DNA of 27,485 bases, from positions 1 to 27,485 of the IMG/VR virus record IMGVR_UViG_3300024496_000093; one strand, given 5' to 3'. This document shows positions 12,101 to 20,140 of this stretch, in pieces (position 1 is the stretch's first letter; every line of letters starts with the position of its first letter). Source of the DNA: a virus. Under the pieces are notes generated by a model. The model was not told where the DNA came from, ran no database searches, and saw nothing but the letters and a program-made list of their open reading frames with translations. The translations under genes were made by a program, and so were the position numbers.

Positions 12101-15100
12101 GCATGACGGTGATGGTGTACAGGCCAGTCTTCTTGTCCAGCGTGTAGGCAAGCTGGTCGCCAGCGAATCCATACCGCTCGTTCTGTTGCTCGCCGGTCGT
12201 CCAGGCAATGCGGTCAATCCCGCGCTCTACGGCGTAGGCAATCGCACGCTTCAGCAACAGAGCCGTCCATGCTTCCGTCTTCTTGACGAACGGAGCATCC
12301 GGCACATTGTCGTAGGCGTCTGTGTCCTTGGACTTCAGCTTCTGGTGCTCACGCTTGAGGTCTTCCATCTTCTCAAGCATGGCGGGACGCTCAGACTCGG
12401 CGACGTCCATGTACTGACTCAGCAAGGAGTTGTACTCCTGCATGAGCTTTTCGGCCTTCTCACGGTTGGCCTGAACGACTTTGCCTTTGCGGAGGTCTTG
12501 GCCTCGCTGGCTCTGGAGCTCCTCGATGAACAGAACGGAATTGCCGTCGGCATCACTCCGCTCGTTGACTCGCAACCAGCCAATGGCTCGACCTTGCGTG
12601 ACGTCCCCGAAGTGGATGTCGTCGTGTTGCTTGTACGAGGGCGTAGAGGGATCGAATAGGACGATCTCCGAATAGTTCTTGCCACCGGGCAGGACAAGGC
12701 TTCCGTCGCCGTGCTTGGGCTTGTTGAGCTTGGCAACGCGCCCGCGCTGGAAACGCTCCATGAGTCGGCGGTGCTGGTGCAGGTAGTTCTGCCAGCCGAT
12801 GTTCTCGGCAATCCAGGCGCGCAACTCGGCGATGTCCATTTCATCGACGAACGGAGCCTCTTCTCCAAGTTCTTGGTAGACGCCATCCCAATCCATTTGC
12901 TCGACGCGCTCACGAACGAACTCGCGCACGTCGTCCTCGGATGGCTCGAGCACCATGTCCGAGGGAAGCAGATCCTTCACGTCTTGCTTGTAGCTGGTCA
13001 ACAGAACGTCGTTGATGTGAACCCTGTTGCCAGCGATGAACGTCAGCAATTCCTCCTTGCTGACCTTTTCCTTGCCCTTGAGGTCGAGCCATTCGTTGAC
13101 GCCAGTCCATGCAATCTCGTCAGGCTTGACGTTCGGAAGACTCTTGATGATCGACTTCCAGTCTGTGGCTGGCGCGGAGTTCTGCTTTGCGCCACGCACC
13201 GCACGCTCCATCGCGGAGTAGAACGTGGAAGCACCGGCCTTCATGCGTGGAGCGTCGAGCGCCGCCTCGCCGATGCCAGCCTCGAGGTCGCCCTCGATGA
13301 CGTAGCGGCGGGCATTGGCAACAATCTGTCGAACGTCGCTGTCGGTGACGAAGCTGATGCCGATCTTGCGGAGCATCTTGCGAACCAGGGCGAAGATGCG
13401 TTGCAGGGCGTTGCGGTTTTCCGCAGTAACGCCCTCTTCCGCCATGTCTGCCAGCACCTCTTCGACGGCGTGCTCTTTGGACAGACCCTCCTTGACCATC
13501 ATGTCATCGGCACGAGCGCGAACGCTCTTGTTGCCGTTGTAGATGTCGAACATCGTCTGCTCGTAGGCTTTGCCCAACAGACGGCGCAGACCGAAGTGAC
13601 CTGTTACCTCGTGAGCGACGGTAAGGATCACCTCCTTGGCATTGGGAAGGTTGTCGGCAACGAGGTAGACCTTGCCGCCGTTGTAGACACCTGGGACTTT
13701 GCCGCTGATGTCCTGCTTGCGGATCTCTTCCTGAATGGACTCGGGCAGACCGCTCTCTGACTGGACGATTACAACGTCCGGAATCTTTGCCCAGTTCTCG
13801 ACCAGCTTGTCGAAGATCTTGGTGACGGCGTCAACCGTCATTCCCTTGCCAGCGGGAACGACACGGAACACCTGATCCTGCTCGGCCTTCTTGCGGTTCT
13901 CTGCCGCCTTGGCGTTGGCGCGTTCCTTACGGGCGTTGTTCAGCACCCGCTGGACGATCTGGTCGTGGAGCTCGGCAGTGGCGTAGGGCTTGTCACCGTT
14001 TTCGGGTGCGGTGGCCTCGATCCACTCGTTCTGCACGTCCTTCGGTAGCTTGAAGAACGGGATGTGGGCGACCTTGCCGTCGTCGTTGTCTTCCCATGTG
14101 AAGACAGCGTCTTCCTCGATCTGCGCTTCAGAGCGACCGTCGGTGCGCTTGGGCTCCGGCTTCTCGGCCTTGGGCTTCTCCGGCTTGGGCTCCTTCTTGG
14201 CCTTCTGCTTGGCCTTGAGCTTCTGCTCTACGGTTTGCTTCGGAGCTTCTTCGCCTTTGCCTTCGTCAGGGCGATTGCCACGGCTTGCTTCACCGCCAGC
14301 TTCTTGCTCTTTGGCTTGCTGTTTCCGATTGTCCCGTCCTTCTTCCAGTCGTCCACCAGTTCCTTGACGTTCTGGCTGATTACCTTGCGGCTGTTCCCCG
14401 GCTTGAGTGGCATCGGCTTCTCCTTCTGCGCGTTGCGCTTTGGCATCCTCGACAGTCGTCACCTTGGTGGTGGTGTCGGGGACAGGCGTGACGTTGGCGA
14501 CGTTCTCGGGAGAGACAGCCTCTTCCTTGATGATTTCGCCGGTCTTGTTGTCGGTCTGTTGGACGACGACCTCGTCGCCCTTGGCCTCGGTGGTGACGGT
14601 CGGCTCGGCGTACTCGAGCACCTCACCCATCGCTTGCTTGAGGCCAACCTTCTTGGCGCGTGTACGGGTCTTGTTGACCAGCTTCTTGTCCTTGACCACG
14701 ACGACGGCGGTCTTGCCGTCCTCGCCCTTCACCTCGAAGGTGGTCAGGCCATCGGTCTTGACCTTGGAAAGATCCTCAGTGCCCAGCACTGCGGCCTTCT
14801 TGCGACCGTCGCGCACGGCGTCGATCTGCGCTTGCAACTGCGGTGCGGGCTCGGACACGAACCCAGCGGAGTTCTGCTTCTCGCGGCCTTCGATGAAGAA
14901 GAACGTGCCGCCACCCGCCGACTTGGCTCGCTTGCCACGACGGATCTGGAACTCCATCCCCTCAACAGAACTTGCGTAACCGCCCTCGCGCTTACCAGTT
15001 TCCTTGTTGACGGGGCCAAATAAAAAGGTCTCGGCAGACTTCTCGGAGACAAACGAGTTGCCCACCTTGCGACCATCGACCGTGAAGGCGGGCAGAACTT

Positions 15101-16697
15101 CGAAGCCCTCTTGGCGAGCGACGATGTCTTCGGGTGCGATGGCTGTCGTCCGGGCCTGGTTGCCCGTCTGGGACTCCGGCAGGACAACAGGTTCGAATCT
15201 GTCGCCGACTGGCTCAAGCCCCTGGTCTGTGACCCGAACAGATTCACGCTTGATGACGCCCTGTCCCTCAGCGTTGGTGTCTGTGCCGACGCCCACCCCT
15301 GTGCTGGCGGTGTCGCCGAATGCGGCTTGCACATCTTCGCCGCGCTCTTTGGTGCGCTGGGCACGCTCTTCATCCGAGATCGGCTGGACTGCCGCGATCT
15401 CCTCCGCCTTGCGACGAGCTCCAAGGAACGACGCAACAGCACCGTCAAATGCAGGATCGTCGGGCCCGGTGATGCCAGCCTTGTTCATGGCCTCGGCCAC
15501 GCGCTCATCCGCCACGAGGGCTTGGTAGATCTCCTCGCGTTCGGTGGGCTTCTCCATCTTCTTCTCGATGGTCTTGTCGATGTCCTGGCCCTTGGCACCG
15601 AACTTCTCGACCATGATGTCCACCGGGGCGGAGAACGCTTCGCCCAAGAACTCGAGGATCATTTCGCCACGGCTGGCTTCCTCGCCCACTGCGGTTGCGG
15701 CTTGGTACGCGCCAGCGGCACCGCCAGCGCCTTGGATCACAGCCTGAGTGCCGACATTCGCCAGCTTGGATGCAAACGGGTTGAGGCCAAGGAACGCGCC
15801 AGCGATAGCGTTGGCCGGGACTTCGGCGGCGGTCTTGGTGACGGCGTACTCGGAGGCCGCTTCTGTGTCTCCTTTGTACTTGCTCAGACCCTCGACGTAG
15901 TTGGAGCCCAGCGACTGGAACACCACCGCACCAGTGTTGATGCCAGCGCCGGTAGCGCCAGCACCCACCGCTGTCTGCACTCCCGCGCTTGCGCCGAGAC
16001 GTGTGGCCGCACCAACTGCCGCCGCCTTCACGGGTGCAGTAGCCACCGCGCCAATACCGCCACCAACCGTCATGCCCGGAACCTGTTCGGCCAGGAAGTT
16101 GGCGATCATGGTCGGGTTACGAACGGCGTAGCCCAACATATCCGTGACCGCAGACATCGTGTCAGGGGCGGCATCGCCCTTCCTCACGAGCTCGGCGATT
16201 CGGGGATCGGACTCCAGGCGACGGTACTCGTCGGCGCTCTTGGCCAGAATCTGTCCGGTGTCTTCGTCGCTTCCGGTGACAGCCTTCTCGAGCTTGTTGG
16301 CGAGGAAGTCCCAAGTGACCGCCAGTCCCTTGAAGCCCTTCTTCAAACCTCCGCTGATGTCGAGACCCGGCTCCTTGGGTGCGGGCGCTTCGGCTTCTGG
16401 CTTGGGTTCGTTTCCGTACAGGTCGAACTGGAACTTGCCAGCACGAGGCTCGGCTTTGGGTGCGGGCTGTGCGCGGGGCTGATCCATCCCGCCGTACAGG
16501 TCGAACGAGAACTTGCCGCCCTTGGGAGCGGCAGACGGTTGAACAGACTCAGCCGATGCAACCTGTTCCCCTCGGGACAGGGGAACGACGTCTTGTCGAT
16601 ACGCTTCGCCACTGGACTTGAACAGACCAGCGGGATCGTCTTCGATGTCATTATCCAGTGGGTCTGGGACTCGGCCCAGTCGAAGCGTGGGTTGCAT
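9198..16697 (-). CDS. Giant polyvalent / internal virion protein (2499 aa)
   Basis: This 2499-residue protein has several modules. The N-terminus repeats KFxFDLYG twice (about 62-69 and 88-95). Residues 190-340 form a Gly/Ala-rich hydrophobic stretch. Residues 690-900 are a charged low-complexity linker. A zincin-like HEVTGH motif (His1029, Glu1030, His1034) is followed by an acidic helix, as in the metallopeptidase domain of phage polyvalent proteins. A segment with FIEELQSQRGQ lies near 1390. The C-terminal 850 residues (from about 1650) match my recollection of the LPD38-type polyvalent domain. The gene closes a block of 354-, 432- and 2499-residue products, the size order of T7 gp14-gp15-gp16, so it is probably packaged and ejected into the host. 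Effector activities are inferred. An AGGA precedes the ATG. Its linker overlaps a nested gene at 14228-14413. Confidence 0.8.
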   Translation of the reverse strand: MQPTLRLGRVPDPLDNDIEDDPAGLFKSSGEAYRQDVVPLSRGEQVASAESVQPSAAPKGGKFSFDLYGGMDQPRAQPAPKAEPRAGKFQFDLYGNEPKPEAEAPAPKEPGLDISGGLKKGFKGLAVTWDFLANKLEKAVTGSDEDTGQILAKSADEYRRLESDPRIAELVRKGDAAPDTMSAVTDMLGYAVRNPTMIANFLAEQVPGMTVGGGIGAVATAPVKAAAVGAATRLGASAGVQTAVGAGATGAGINTGAVVFQSLGSNYVEGLSKYKGDTEAASEYAVTKTAAEVPANAIAGAFLGLNPFASKLANVGTQAVIQGAGGAAGAYQAATAVGEEASRGEMILEFLGEAFSAPVDIMVEKFGAKGQDIDKTIEKKMEKPTEREEIYQALVADERVAEAMNKAGITGPDDPAFDGAVASFLGARRKAEEIAAVQPISDEERAQRTKERGEDVQAAFGDTASTGVGVGTDTNAEGQGVIKRESVRVTDQGLEPVGDRFEPVVLPESQTGNQARTTAIAPEDIVARQEGFEVLPAFTVDGRKVGNSFVSEKSAETFLFGPVNKETGKREGGYASSVEGMEFQIRRGKRAKSAGGGTFFFIEGREKQNSAGFVSEPAPQLQAQIDAVRDGRKKAAVLGTEDLSKVKTDGLTTFEVKGEDGKTAVVVVKDKKLVNKTRTRAKKVGLKQAMGEVLEYAEPTVTTEAKGDEVVVQQTDNKTGEIIKEEAVSPENVANVTPVPDTTTKVTTVEDAKAQRAEGEADATQAGEQPQGNQPERQGTGGRLEEGRDNRKQQAKEQEAGGEASRGNRPDEGKGEEAPKQTVEQKLKAKQKAKKEPKPEKPKAEKPEPKRTDGRSEAQIEEDAVFTWEDNDDGKVAHIPFFKLPKDVQNEWIEATAPENGDKPYATAELHDQIVQRVLNNARKERANAKAAENRKKAEQDQVFRVVPAGKGMTVDAVTKIFDKLVENWAKIPDVVIVQSESGLPESIQEEIRKQDISGKVPGVYNGGKVYLVADNLPNAKEVILTVAHEVTGHFGLRRLLGKAYEQTMFDIYNGNKSVRARADDMMVKEGLSKEHAVEEVLADMAEEGVTAENRNALQRIFALVRKMLRKIGISFVTDSDVRQIVANARRYVIEGDLEAGIGEAALDAPRMKAGASTFYSAMERAVRGAKQNSAPATDWKSIIKSLPNVKPDEIAWTGVNEWLDLKGKEKVSKEELLTFIAGNRVHINDVLLTSYKQDVKDLLPSDMVLEPSEDDVREFVRERVEQMDWDGVYQELGEEAPFVDEMDIAELRAWIAENIGWQNYLHQHRRLMERFQRGRVAKLNKPKHGDGSLVLPGGKNYSEIVLFDPSTPSYKQHDDIHFGDVTQGRAIGWLRVNERSDADGNSVLFIEELQSQRGQDLRKGKVVQANREKAEKLMQEYNSLLSQYMDVAESERPAMLEKMEDLKREHQKLKSKDTDAYDNVPDAPFVKKTEAWTALLLKRAIAYAVERGIDRIAWTTGEQQNERYGFAGDQLAYTLDKKTGLYTITVMRDGRNVRTVDDIKSGDLAEYVGDKAAEYITDEKNTLVENELGTSGVIEGENLQLFTANLGPYYNSKVPSVAKEVIGKDGKVEVMEIEGTGKQLGFVIPESLQQKVAEDGLPLFRRKDFESQYDDLSPKAKAIALAKGHYSPPGIKDRLDALRPIYRGYLVQGLFDKYQSIKKLGDELYMKARLSNGKQDGALSVLLHFGQVFDDGGALNLKKNTKGLIEVMQPLGKEVDRFLLWMAANRAEKLKAQDRERFFTDEEIRELKRMNLGTMENGKSRVATYLKVQQDMNAINKSVLDIALQKGLISQDAYNRFTQDIWYVPFYRNMEDNVRDGMAAAQISAKMTGQQFSNKLKGSSRPLNDLLDNVLLNWSHILSASMKNGAATEILAEAEKMQIAERIKPGQPVPKGAVKVMEKGQEVHYTVSDPLLLDTLTMVSTMQHSGLFTRAAAKLKTIFTQGVALNPTFKINVLVADAIQSLAVSDIKRNPLTNVFEGIRLYKDKRAEALAGGGLFVAGAANDGEQSANIRRLAREAQTTNVFVADKHGLKDALLKVYDKYERASEALENSSRLSLYTQMREKGLSHMEATFLAKDLQDYSLHGSFAAIQWLSQVVPYFNARMQGLYKLGRGGSEDPRRFGLVLLGVTAASLALYLGQMDDEDWRKREDWDRDTYWWYKIPGTETAVRIRKPFELGAISSIIERLTEQMVDSSVEGKVFGKRLLSILGDNLAMNPIPQIVKPIYELAANKNSFTDRPIESMAQQKLSPEMRINPSTSPAAIALANINGAFMDFASKATGESFNANNFKISPVQYDHLLRGYLGWVGTMVQAASAEAVRPFKEGETPAKRIDDYFIVGNFVRELPSNQSRFLSSFYENAKDVAMVQSDLKSYIQAREIDKAADLLEANRDKIALAKLYQSGLDRLNMIDRNIKFIQTDKNMSAEEKRMHIDRMTQLKIDVAQRIEELRVARKKEK
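14228..14413 (-). CDS. Nested DUF6496-like small protein, out of frame in giant gene
   Basis: This 61-residue protein starts MPLKPGNSRKVISQNVKELV and ends with a basic segment containing KQAVAIALTKAKAKK. Both ends match my recollection of DUF6496, a short Lys-rich phage protein (MPLKxGxSxKxISxN...KQAVAIALxKA). The gene lies wholly inside the giant gene in another frame on the same strand. A full AAGGAG ribosome binding site (14420-14425) sits 6 nt before the ATG. The giant protein is low-complexity there (about residues 762-823), as expected if its linker is constrained by the nested gene. An in-frame ATG at 14446 lacks such a site. Function unknown. Confidence 0.7.
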   Translation of the reverse strand: MPLKPGNSRKVISQNVKELVDDWKKDGTIGNSKPKSKKLAVKQAVAIALTKAKAKKLRSKP

Positions 16698-16709
16698 GGC
16701 TTGTCCTGC

Positions 16710-18008
16710 TTAATTCAGAAATACCTTCGTCTTGCCGACCATCGTGAAGACACGACCGTCCGCATCCTCCTGTGCGTCAACCTTCCCTTGACGGGCAAGT
16801 TGCGCCAGCGTTCGGATGTCCACCTTGGGGTTGAGTCCGGCGAGATCGAGCGTCTTGTTGTACATCCGCTCGTCTGCCGCTTTCTTCTCAAGCCGAGCCT
16901 TGCCGCGATCCTGATCGAGCATTAGCTCCTCGGGCTTGAACTCCTTGTTCGCAAGCGGGAACATCCGGGCGGCGGCTTCGACGCTGGCACGCTGTTGCTG
17001 GGCGTTGGCCTCGTCCCGGCCACGGCGCTCCAATGCCCCGGCGTAGGCTTGGTAGTAAGGACGCTTGATCTCGACTTCTGCGGCGGCGGCTTTGGCGCGG
17101 GTAGTGTCGTTCTCGACCTTGGTGTCCTCGCGCTTCTCTTGGCGAGCCTTGTCGCCACGATCCAGTAGGAACTTGATGACCTCGTCGGGCTTCTTGTACT
17201 TCGAGGCAAGCATCATGGCTTGCTCGGGAGACAGGTTAAACGTCTCGCGCTTGCCATCTGCGCTGACGCGCTCAAGACCAACCCAGCCCTTGCCCTCTTC
17301 GAACTTGCCCTTCGTGGGGTCGAGCTCGTATCCGTCGGCGAACATACCGTAGACGCGGCCAAAAGCATCGCGTGCTCCAGGTGCGTTACCAGCCATTGCG
17401 GCGAGCGATGCACCTACCTTCTGCGTCCACTTGTTCTCTTTGAGTTGGCGCATCATTTCGGGCACTTGCTCGGCCTTGTCGTACTCGCCACGAGCGCGGA
17501 ACAGCTTTGTGAGCGCCGCCTCCTTCATGTCGTAGTACTTGTCGATAGCCATGTTCGGGTCTTTGTACTTACCCTCTGCGCCAGTCAGGAACGGATTCTG
17601 TTGCGGCTGTTGAGCCGGAGCGGGAGTTGCACCTGGAGGCGTAATCGCGGCACGAGGCGTGGGCGCAGGAGCCGGGGTCGGGATAGCACCGGACTCCACC
17701 ATCGGCTGTGGCTCAACAGGAGGAGCGGCAATCGCGGTTGTTGGTGCGGCTGGTTGCTGTTCCAGCGGAATCTGTCCGCTGGTCAAAAGACCGTCGATCT
17801 TGTCGAGCTCGTCTTCTGCCGCTTTCACTTTCTTACGGCGAGACGACTTGTCCTCGGCCTCTTCCTTCTCGAACTCGAAGCGAGTCTTGTCTCGCTCCGC
17901 TTGCTCGAGCGCGAGCTTGCGGCGCTGTTCCGACTCATTCAATTCCTGGCCCAGCTTGAGCCCGCCAGCGAGTCCAGCGGCAAATCCGCCGATTGCGCTT
18001 GTTGCCAT
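16710..18008 (-). CDS. Putative internal virion / ejection protein, 432 aa
   Basis: This 432-residue protein starts MATSAIGGFAAGLAGGLKLG, a short Gly/Ala helix. A strongly charged coiled coil follows (residues 20-70), then a Pro/Ala/Gln linker (about 75-130) and a helical C-terminal part. It has no catalytic motif I can recognise. Its place between the 354-residue and the giant 2499-residue proteins, all on one transcript with almost no gaps, fits a T7 gp15-like internal core protein. I chose the ATG at 18008; an upstream extension of the frame overlaps the preceding gene and looks non-coding. The ejection role is inference from order and composition. Confidence 0.65.
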   Translation of the reverse strand: MATSAIGGFAAGLAGGLKLGQELNESEQRRKLALEQAERDKTRFEFEKEEAEDKSSRRKKVKAAEDELDKIDGLLTSGQIPLEQQPAAPTTAIAAPPVEPQPMVESGAIPTPAPAPTPRAAITPPGATPAPAQQPQQNPFLTGAEGKYKDPNMAIDKYYDMKEAALTKLFRARGEYDKAEQVPEMMRQLKENKWTQKVGASLAAMAGNAPGARDAFGRVYGMFADGYELDPTKGKFEEGKGWVGLERVSADGKRETFNLSPEQAMMLASKYKKPDEVIKFLLDRGDKARQEKREDTKVENDTTRAKAAAAEVEIKRPYYQAYAGALERRGRDEANAQQQRASVEAAARMFPLANKEFKPEELMLDQDRGKARLEKKAADERMYNKTLDLAGLNPKVDIRTLAQLARQGKVDAQEDADGRVFTMVGKTKVFLN

Positions 18009-18010
18009 GA

Positions 18011-19075
18011 TTAACCTCTCTGAATCGCTTGACGACGCTGGATAGCCGCCGGGGTGTGGTACTTGTCTTTGAGCTTCTCGAAGAACTCGAGTCCCTTGGC
18101 ACGCACCACATCGGCGGGAACCACGTACTCGCCGTTGGAGAGCATTGCCGGGATCTTGTCGTCGACCGGGCCACCTGGGCCGCGCACCGCGCCGTGCCCC
18201 TCGTGGACTGTGCCGCCATCCGCCAGACCGGCGAAGGCCGCAGGGTTGCTGGCGTAGGCTTTGATGCCCAAGCCAGCGAGTGTCCCGACGCCGCCCCACA
18301 TACCAGCATTGGCTTGCTGGTCTGCTTGGTAGCCCTGCATCCGAGCGTTATACTCGCCGAGCATGAGGTTGCCAGCGGAGTTGTTGCCCTGAATTGCGGT
18401 GTTGAATCCTTGCCCAGCAAAGTTACCGGCTTGAATCGCCGAGTTCATGTTGGTCGCGGAAGCGTTGGTAGCGTTGGCTCCAGACGCATTCGCGTTGCTG
18501 TAGAAGTTGGATGCCGTGTTCGGCATATTGCGACCGAAGTTGGCGGCACCGGCACGCAGGGCGATGCCCCTGTCCATCGTGTCGAATGCGGCACCCGTTG
18601 CCGCACCAGCACGACCAAGCGCCGACTCGCGCATCAGCCGCTCGTTGGTGGCGGCGAAGGCTGAACTGTTGGGGTTCAGGCCGTAGCGCGACAGATTGCG
18701 TGCGGTCTCTTGCTGGGCGTTGGAGAACTGTTGTGCGACGTTGGCGGAGGCGATACCGGAGCGGCGCTGAATGTTGCCCTCGGAGTCGTACTCCATCGCG
18801 TCCTTCGCCATGCGCTCTTCGATGGGCTTGAACGTCTTCTCGTAGTAAGCGTTCTGCTCCTCAGCGAACTGCTGTTGCTTCTCCATGTTGGCGAGGTACC
18901 GATCCACCAACGTGCGAGTCATGTCCTGTTGCTCGCGTTGCATCGGCAACAGTTCGTTGGTGTAAACGTCCTTGTACCAAGTCAGAGCTTGGGCGGCAGT
19001 CTCAGCGTTCAGCTTTGCCGCTTGTCCGATCAACGGATCTGGAGCCGGAGCTCCACCACCACCTTTGCCACACAT
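18011..19075 (-). CDS. Putative virion/ejection protein, 354 aa
   Basis: This 354-residue protein starts MCGKGGGGAPAPDPLIGQAA. A long helical region follows, rich in Gln, Glu and Arg (to about 130), and then an Asn/Ala/Gly-rich middle (about 165-250). The C-terminal module carries LADGGTVHEGHGAVRGPGGP and DDKIPAMLSNGEYVVPADVV, followed by FFEKLKD. That C-terminal signature recurs in virion proteins of many podovirus-like and related phages. It precedes the other two putative ejection proteins with a 2-nt gap, so it may be the T7 gp14-like member. The N-terminal MCG could be read as a lipoprotein start, but no signal peptide is present. Confidence 0.7.
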   Translation of the reverse strand: MCGKGGGGAPAPDPLIGQAAKLNAETAAQALTWYKDVYTNELLPMQREQQDMTRTLVDRYLANMEKQQQFAEEQNAYYEKTFKPIEERMAKDAMEYDSEGNIQRRSGIASANVAQQFSNAQQETARNLSRYGLNPNSSAFAATNERLMRESALGRAGAATGAAFDTMDRGIALRAGAANFGRNMPNTASNFYSNANASGANATNASATNMNSAIQAGNFAGQGFNTAIQGNNSAGNLMLGEYNARMQGYQADQQANAGMWGGVGTLAGLGIKAYASNPAAFAGLADGGTVHEGHGAVRGPGGPVDDKIPAMLSNGEYVVPADVVRAKGLEFFEKLKDKYHTPAAIQRRQAIQRG

Positions 19076-19086
19076 AAGCTACTCCT

Positions 19087-19536
19087 TCAAAAATGGGCGA
19101 CGAAGTTGCCACCCATGTAGGTCATTCCAAAATGCCGGTACAGTCGTTCCGCACCCTGGCCTGAACCTGTCGAAACACCTGTCTGTACGTGCTTGATGCC
19201 AGCACCCTTTACCGCTTCCATGAAGGAGCGAACGAGGATGTAGGCAGTGCGTCCACCACGGTGATCCGGGCGAACAAAGAGAAGATCTTCTCGAGCGACA
19301 AGATCGTCGCTGAACCAAGTCGGCATGATCGTTCCGAACATCATGCCAACCAGCGTGTTGTCTTTGATTGCCACGAGGCAGATCCCGCTCTCGTGGTGAA
19401 TCCAGTTGCCGATGCTATTGAACAGCTTCTCTGGATTTAGAGTGAAATGCTGAAAGTCGGTCTCACGGTGCATCTGCACCGCGAGCTTGAAGAGATCGAG
19501 GTGATCGTCTTCTGTTGCGCGTCGTACTTTCAGCAT
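19087..19536 (-). CDS. GNAT-family N-acetyltransferase
   Basis: This 149-residue protein has the GNAT fold. The acetyl-CoA-binding motif A is visible as LLFVRPDHRGGRTAYILVRSFMEA (residues about 85-108), with the R-x-x-G-x-A loop HRGGRTA; the preceding strand is GICLVAIKDNTLVGMMFG. It would acetylate an amine on a protein or small molecule; the target is unknown. Single GNAT genes often sit among podovirus virion genes, where they may modify a structural or host protein. I chose the ATG at 19536 because it starts the usual LKVRRATEDD strand and has AAGG about 6 nt upstream; an in-frame start at 19584 is less likely. Confidence 0.8.
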   Translation of the reverse strand: MLKVRRATEDDHLDLFKLAVQMHRETDFQHFTLNPEKLFNSIGNWIHHESGICLVAIKDNTLVGMMFGTIMPTWFSDDLVAREDLLFVRPDHRGGRTAYILVRSFMEAVKGAGIKHVQTGVSTGSGQGAERLYRHFGMTYMGGNFVAHF

Positions 19537-19562
19537 CGTTGCCCTTCGTTTCGATGTCGCCG

Positions 19563-19590
19563 ATTTTATCGACGAACAGTGCAAAACAAG
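19563..19590 (-). promoter_or_regulatory. Possible internal promoter before GNAT and ejection genes
   Basis: In the 76-nt gap upstream of the GNAT gene, minus-strand TAAAAT (19563-19568) is a good -10. CTTGTT (19585-19590) lies 16 nt upstream as a poor -35. It would allow separate transcription of the acetyltransferase and ejection genes. The weak -35 makes this tentative. Confidence 0.3.
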
Positions 19591-19612
19591 GGCAAATTGG
19601 ATGCAGTTGTGG

Positions 19613-20140
19613 TTAGGCGGAAGGCTTCACAGGCCACACGATCTGGTCGGGATCTGTTGTCTGTTGCGTGATGTCGCGCAACGCCTGACGGTAATCCTTC
19701 CACGCCTTCGGAACTGGCGTTCCCTGGTCTGCGGCACGGATCGCAACCCAGTCGCTTTCGGCCAGCAACTTGTCGCGCTTGGCGCGGACTGCCGCCCACT
19801 TCTTGCGGAGCGCCTCTGCCGGGGTGATGACCGGGGTCTGACCAGGTTGCCACCACGTCCAGCCTTGCGGCGGGACATCGTCAAACTTCTTGGCCTCGAA
19901 CACCTCGTCGGTGTTGTCCGGGTTGTACCAGGAGTGGCCGCGATGGTCTGTTGCCGCCGTCCACTGGTTGTTTTGCCAGCGCCAGCTTTGCAGAGGCTGG
20001 AGCAATACCTCGGGGAGCTCGGCCTCTACGACAAGGTGCTGGTTGTGCTCGTTGACCGCCGCTTTCGCGATATAGCCATCGAAGAATCCATTAGGGTCAA
20101 TCTTTGCATACATCGGGTTTACAGCTTGTAAAGCGTCCAT
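19613..20140 (-). CDS. Tail fibre assembly protein-like
   Basis: This 175-residue protein has an N-terminal part that may bind the fibre tip (residues 1-100, Trp-rich) and a C-terminal helical chaperone-like segment. The segment WAAVRAKRDKLLAESDWVAI followed by WKDYRQALRDIT and DQIVWPVKP is the hallmark of phage tail-fibre assembly/chaperone proteins. It should assist folding or attachment of the fibre encoded immediately upstream, which it overlaps by 22 nt. Neither the ATG at 20140 nor the in-frame ATG at 20113, just past the fibre stop, has a clear ribosome binding site, so the exact start is open. Confidence 0.75.
   Translation of the reverse strand: MDALQAVNPMYAKIDPNGFFDGYIAKAAVNEHNQHLVVEAELPEVLLQPLQSWRWQNNQWTAATDHRGHSWYNPDNTDEVFEAKKFDDVPPQGWTWWQPGQTPVITPAEALRKKWAAVRAKRDKLLAESDWVAIRAADQGTPVPKAWKDYRQALRDITQQTTDPDQIVWPVKPSA

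Noticed and set aside
9261-12659. 1132-codon open frame on the plus strand
   Set aside because: It lies antisense to the giant polyvalent gene. Codon bias of a GC-rich gene often keeps an opposite frame open; the product is rich in Leu, Val, Gly, His and Arg without any domain, and nothing supports a start.
15111-16925. 604-codon open frame on the plus strand
   Set aside because: It is antisense to the N-terminal part of the giant gene and crosses into the next gene; composition is that of a shadow frame, with no recognisable motif.
18009-18299. Upstream extension of the 432-residue gene
   Set aside because: The extra N-terminus is low-complexity and overlaps the 354-residue gene in another frame; MATSAIGGFA at 18008 is a natural start.
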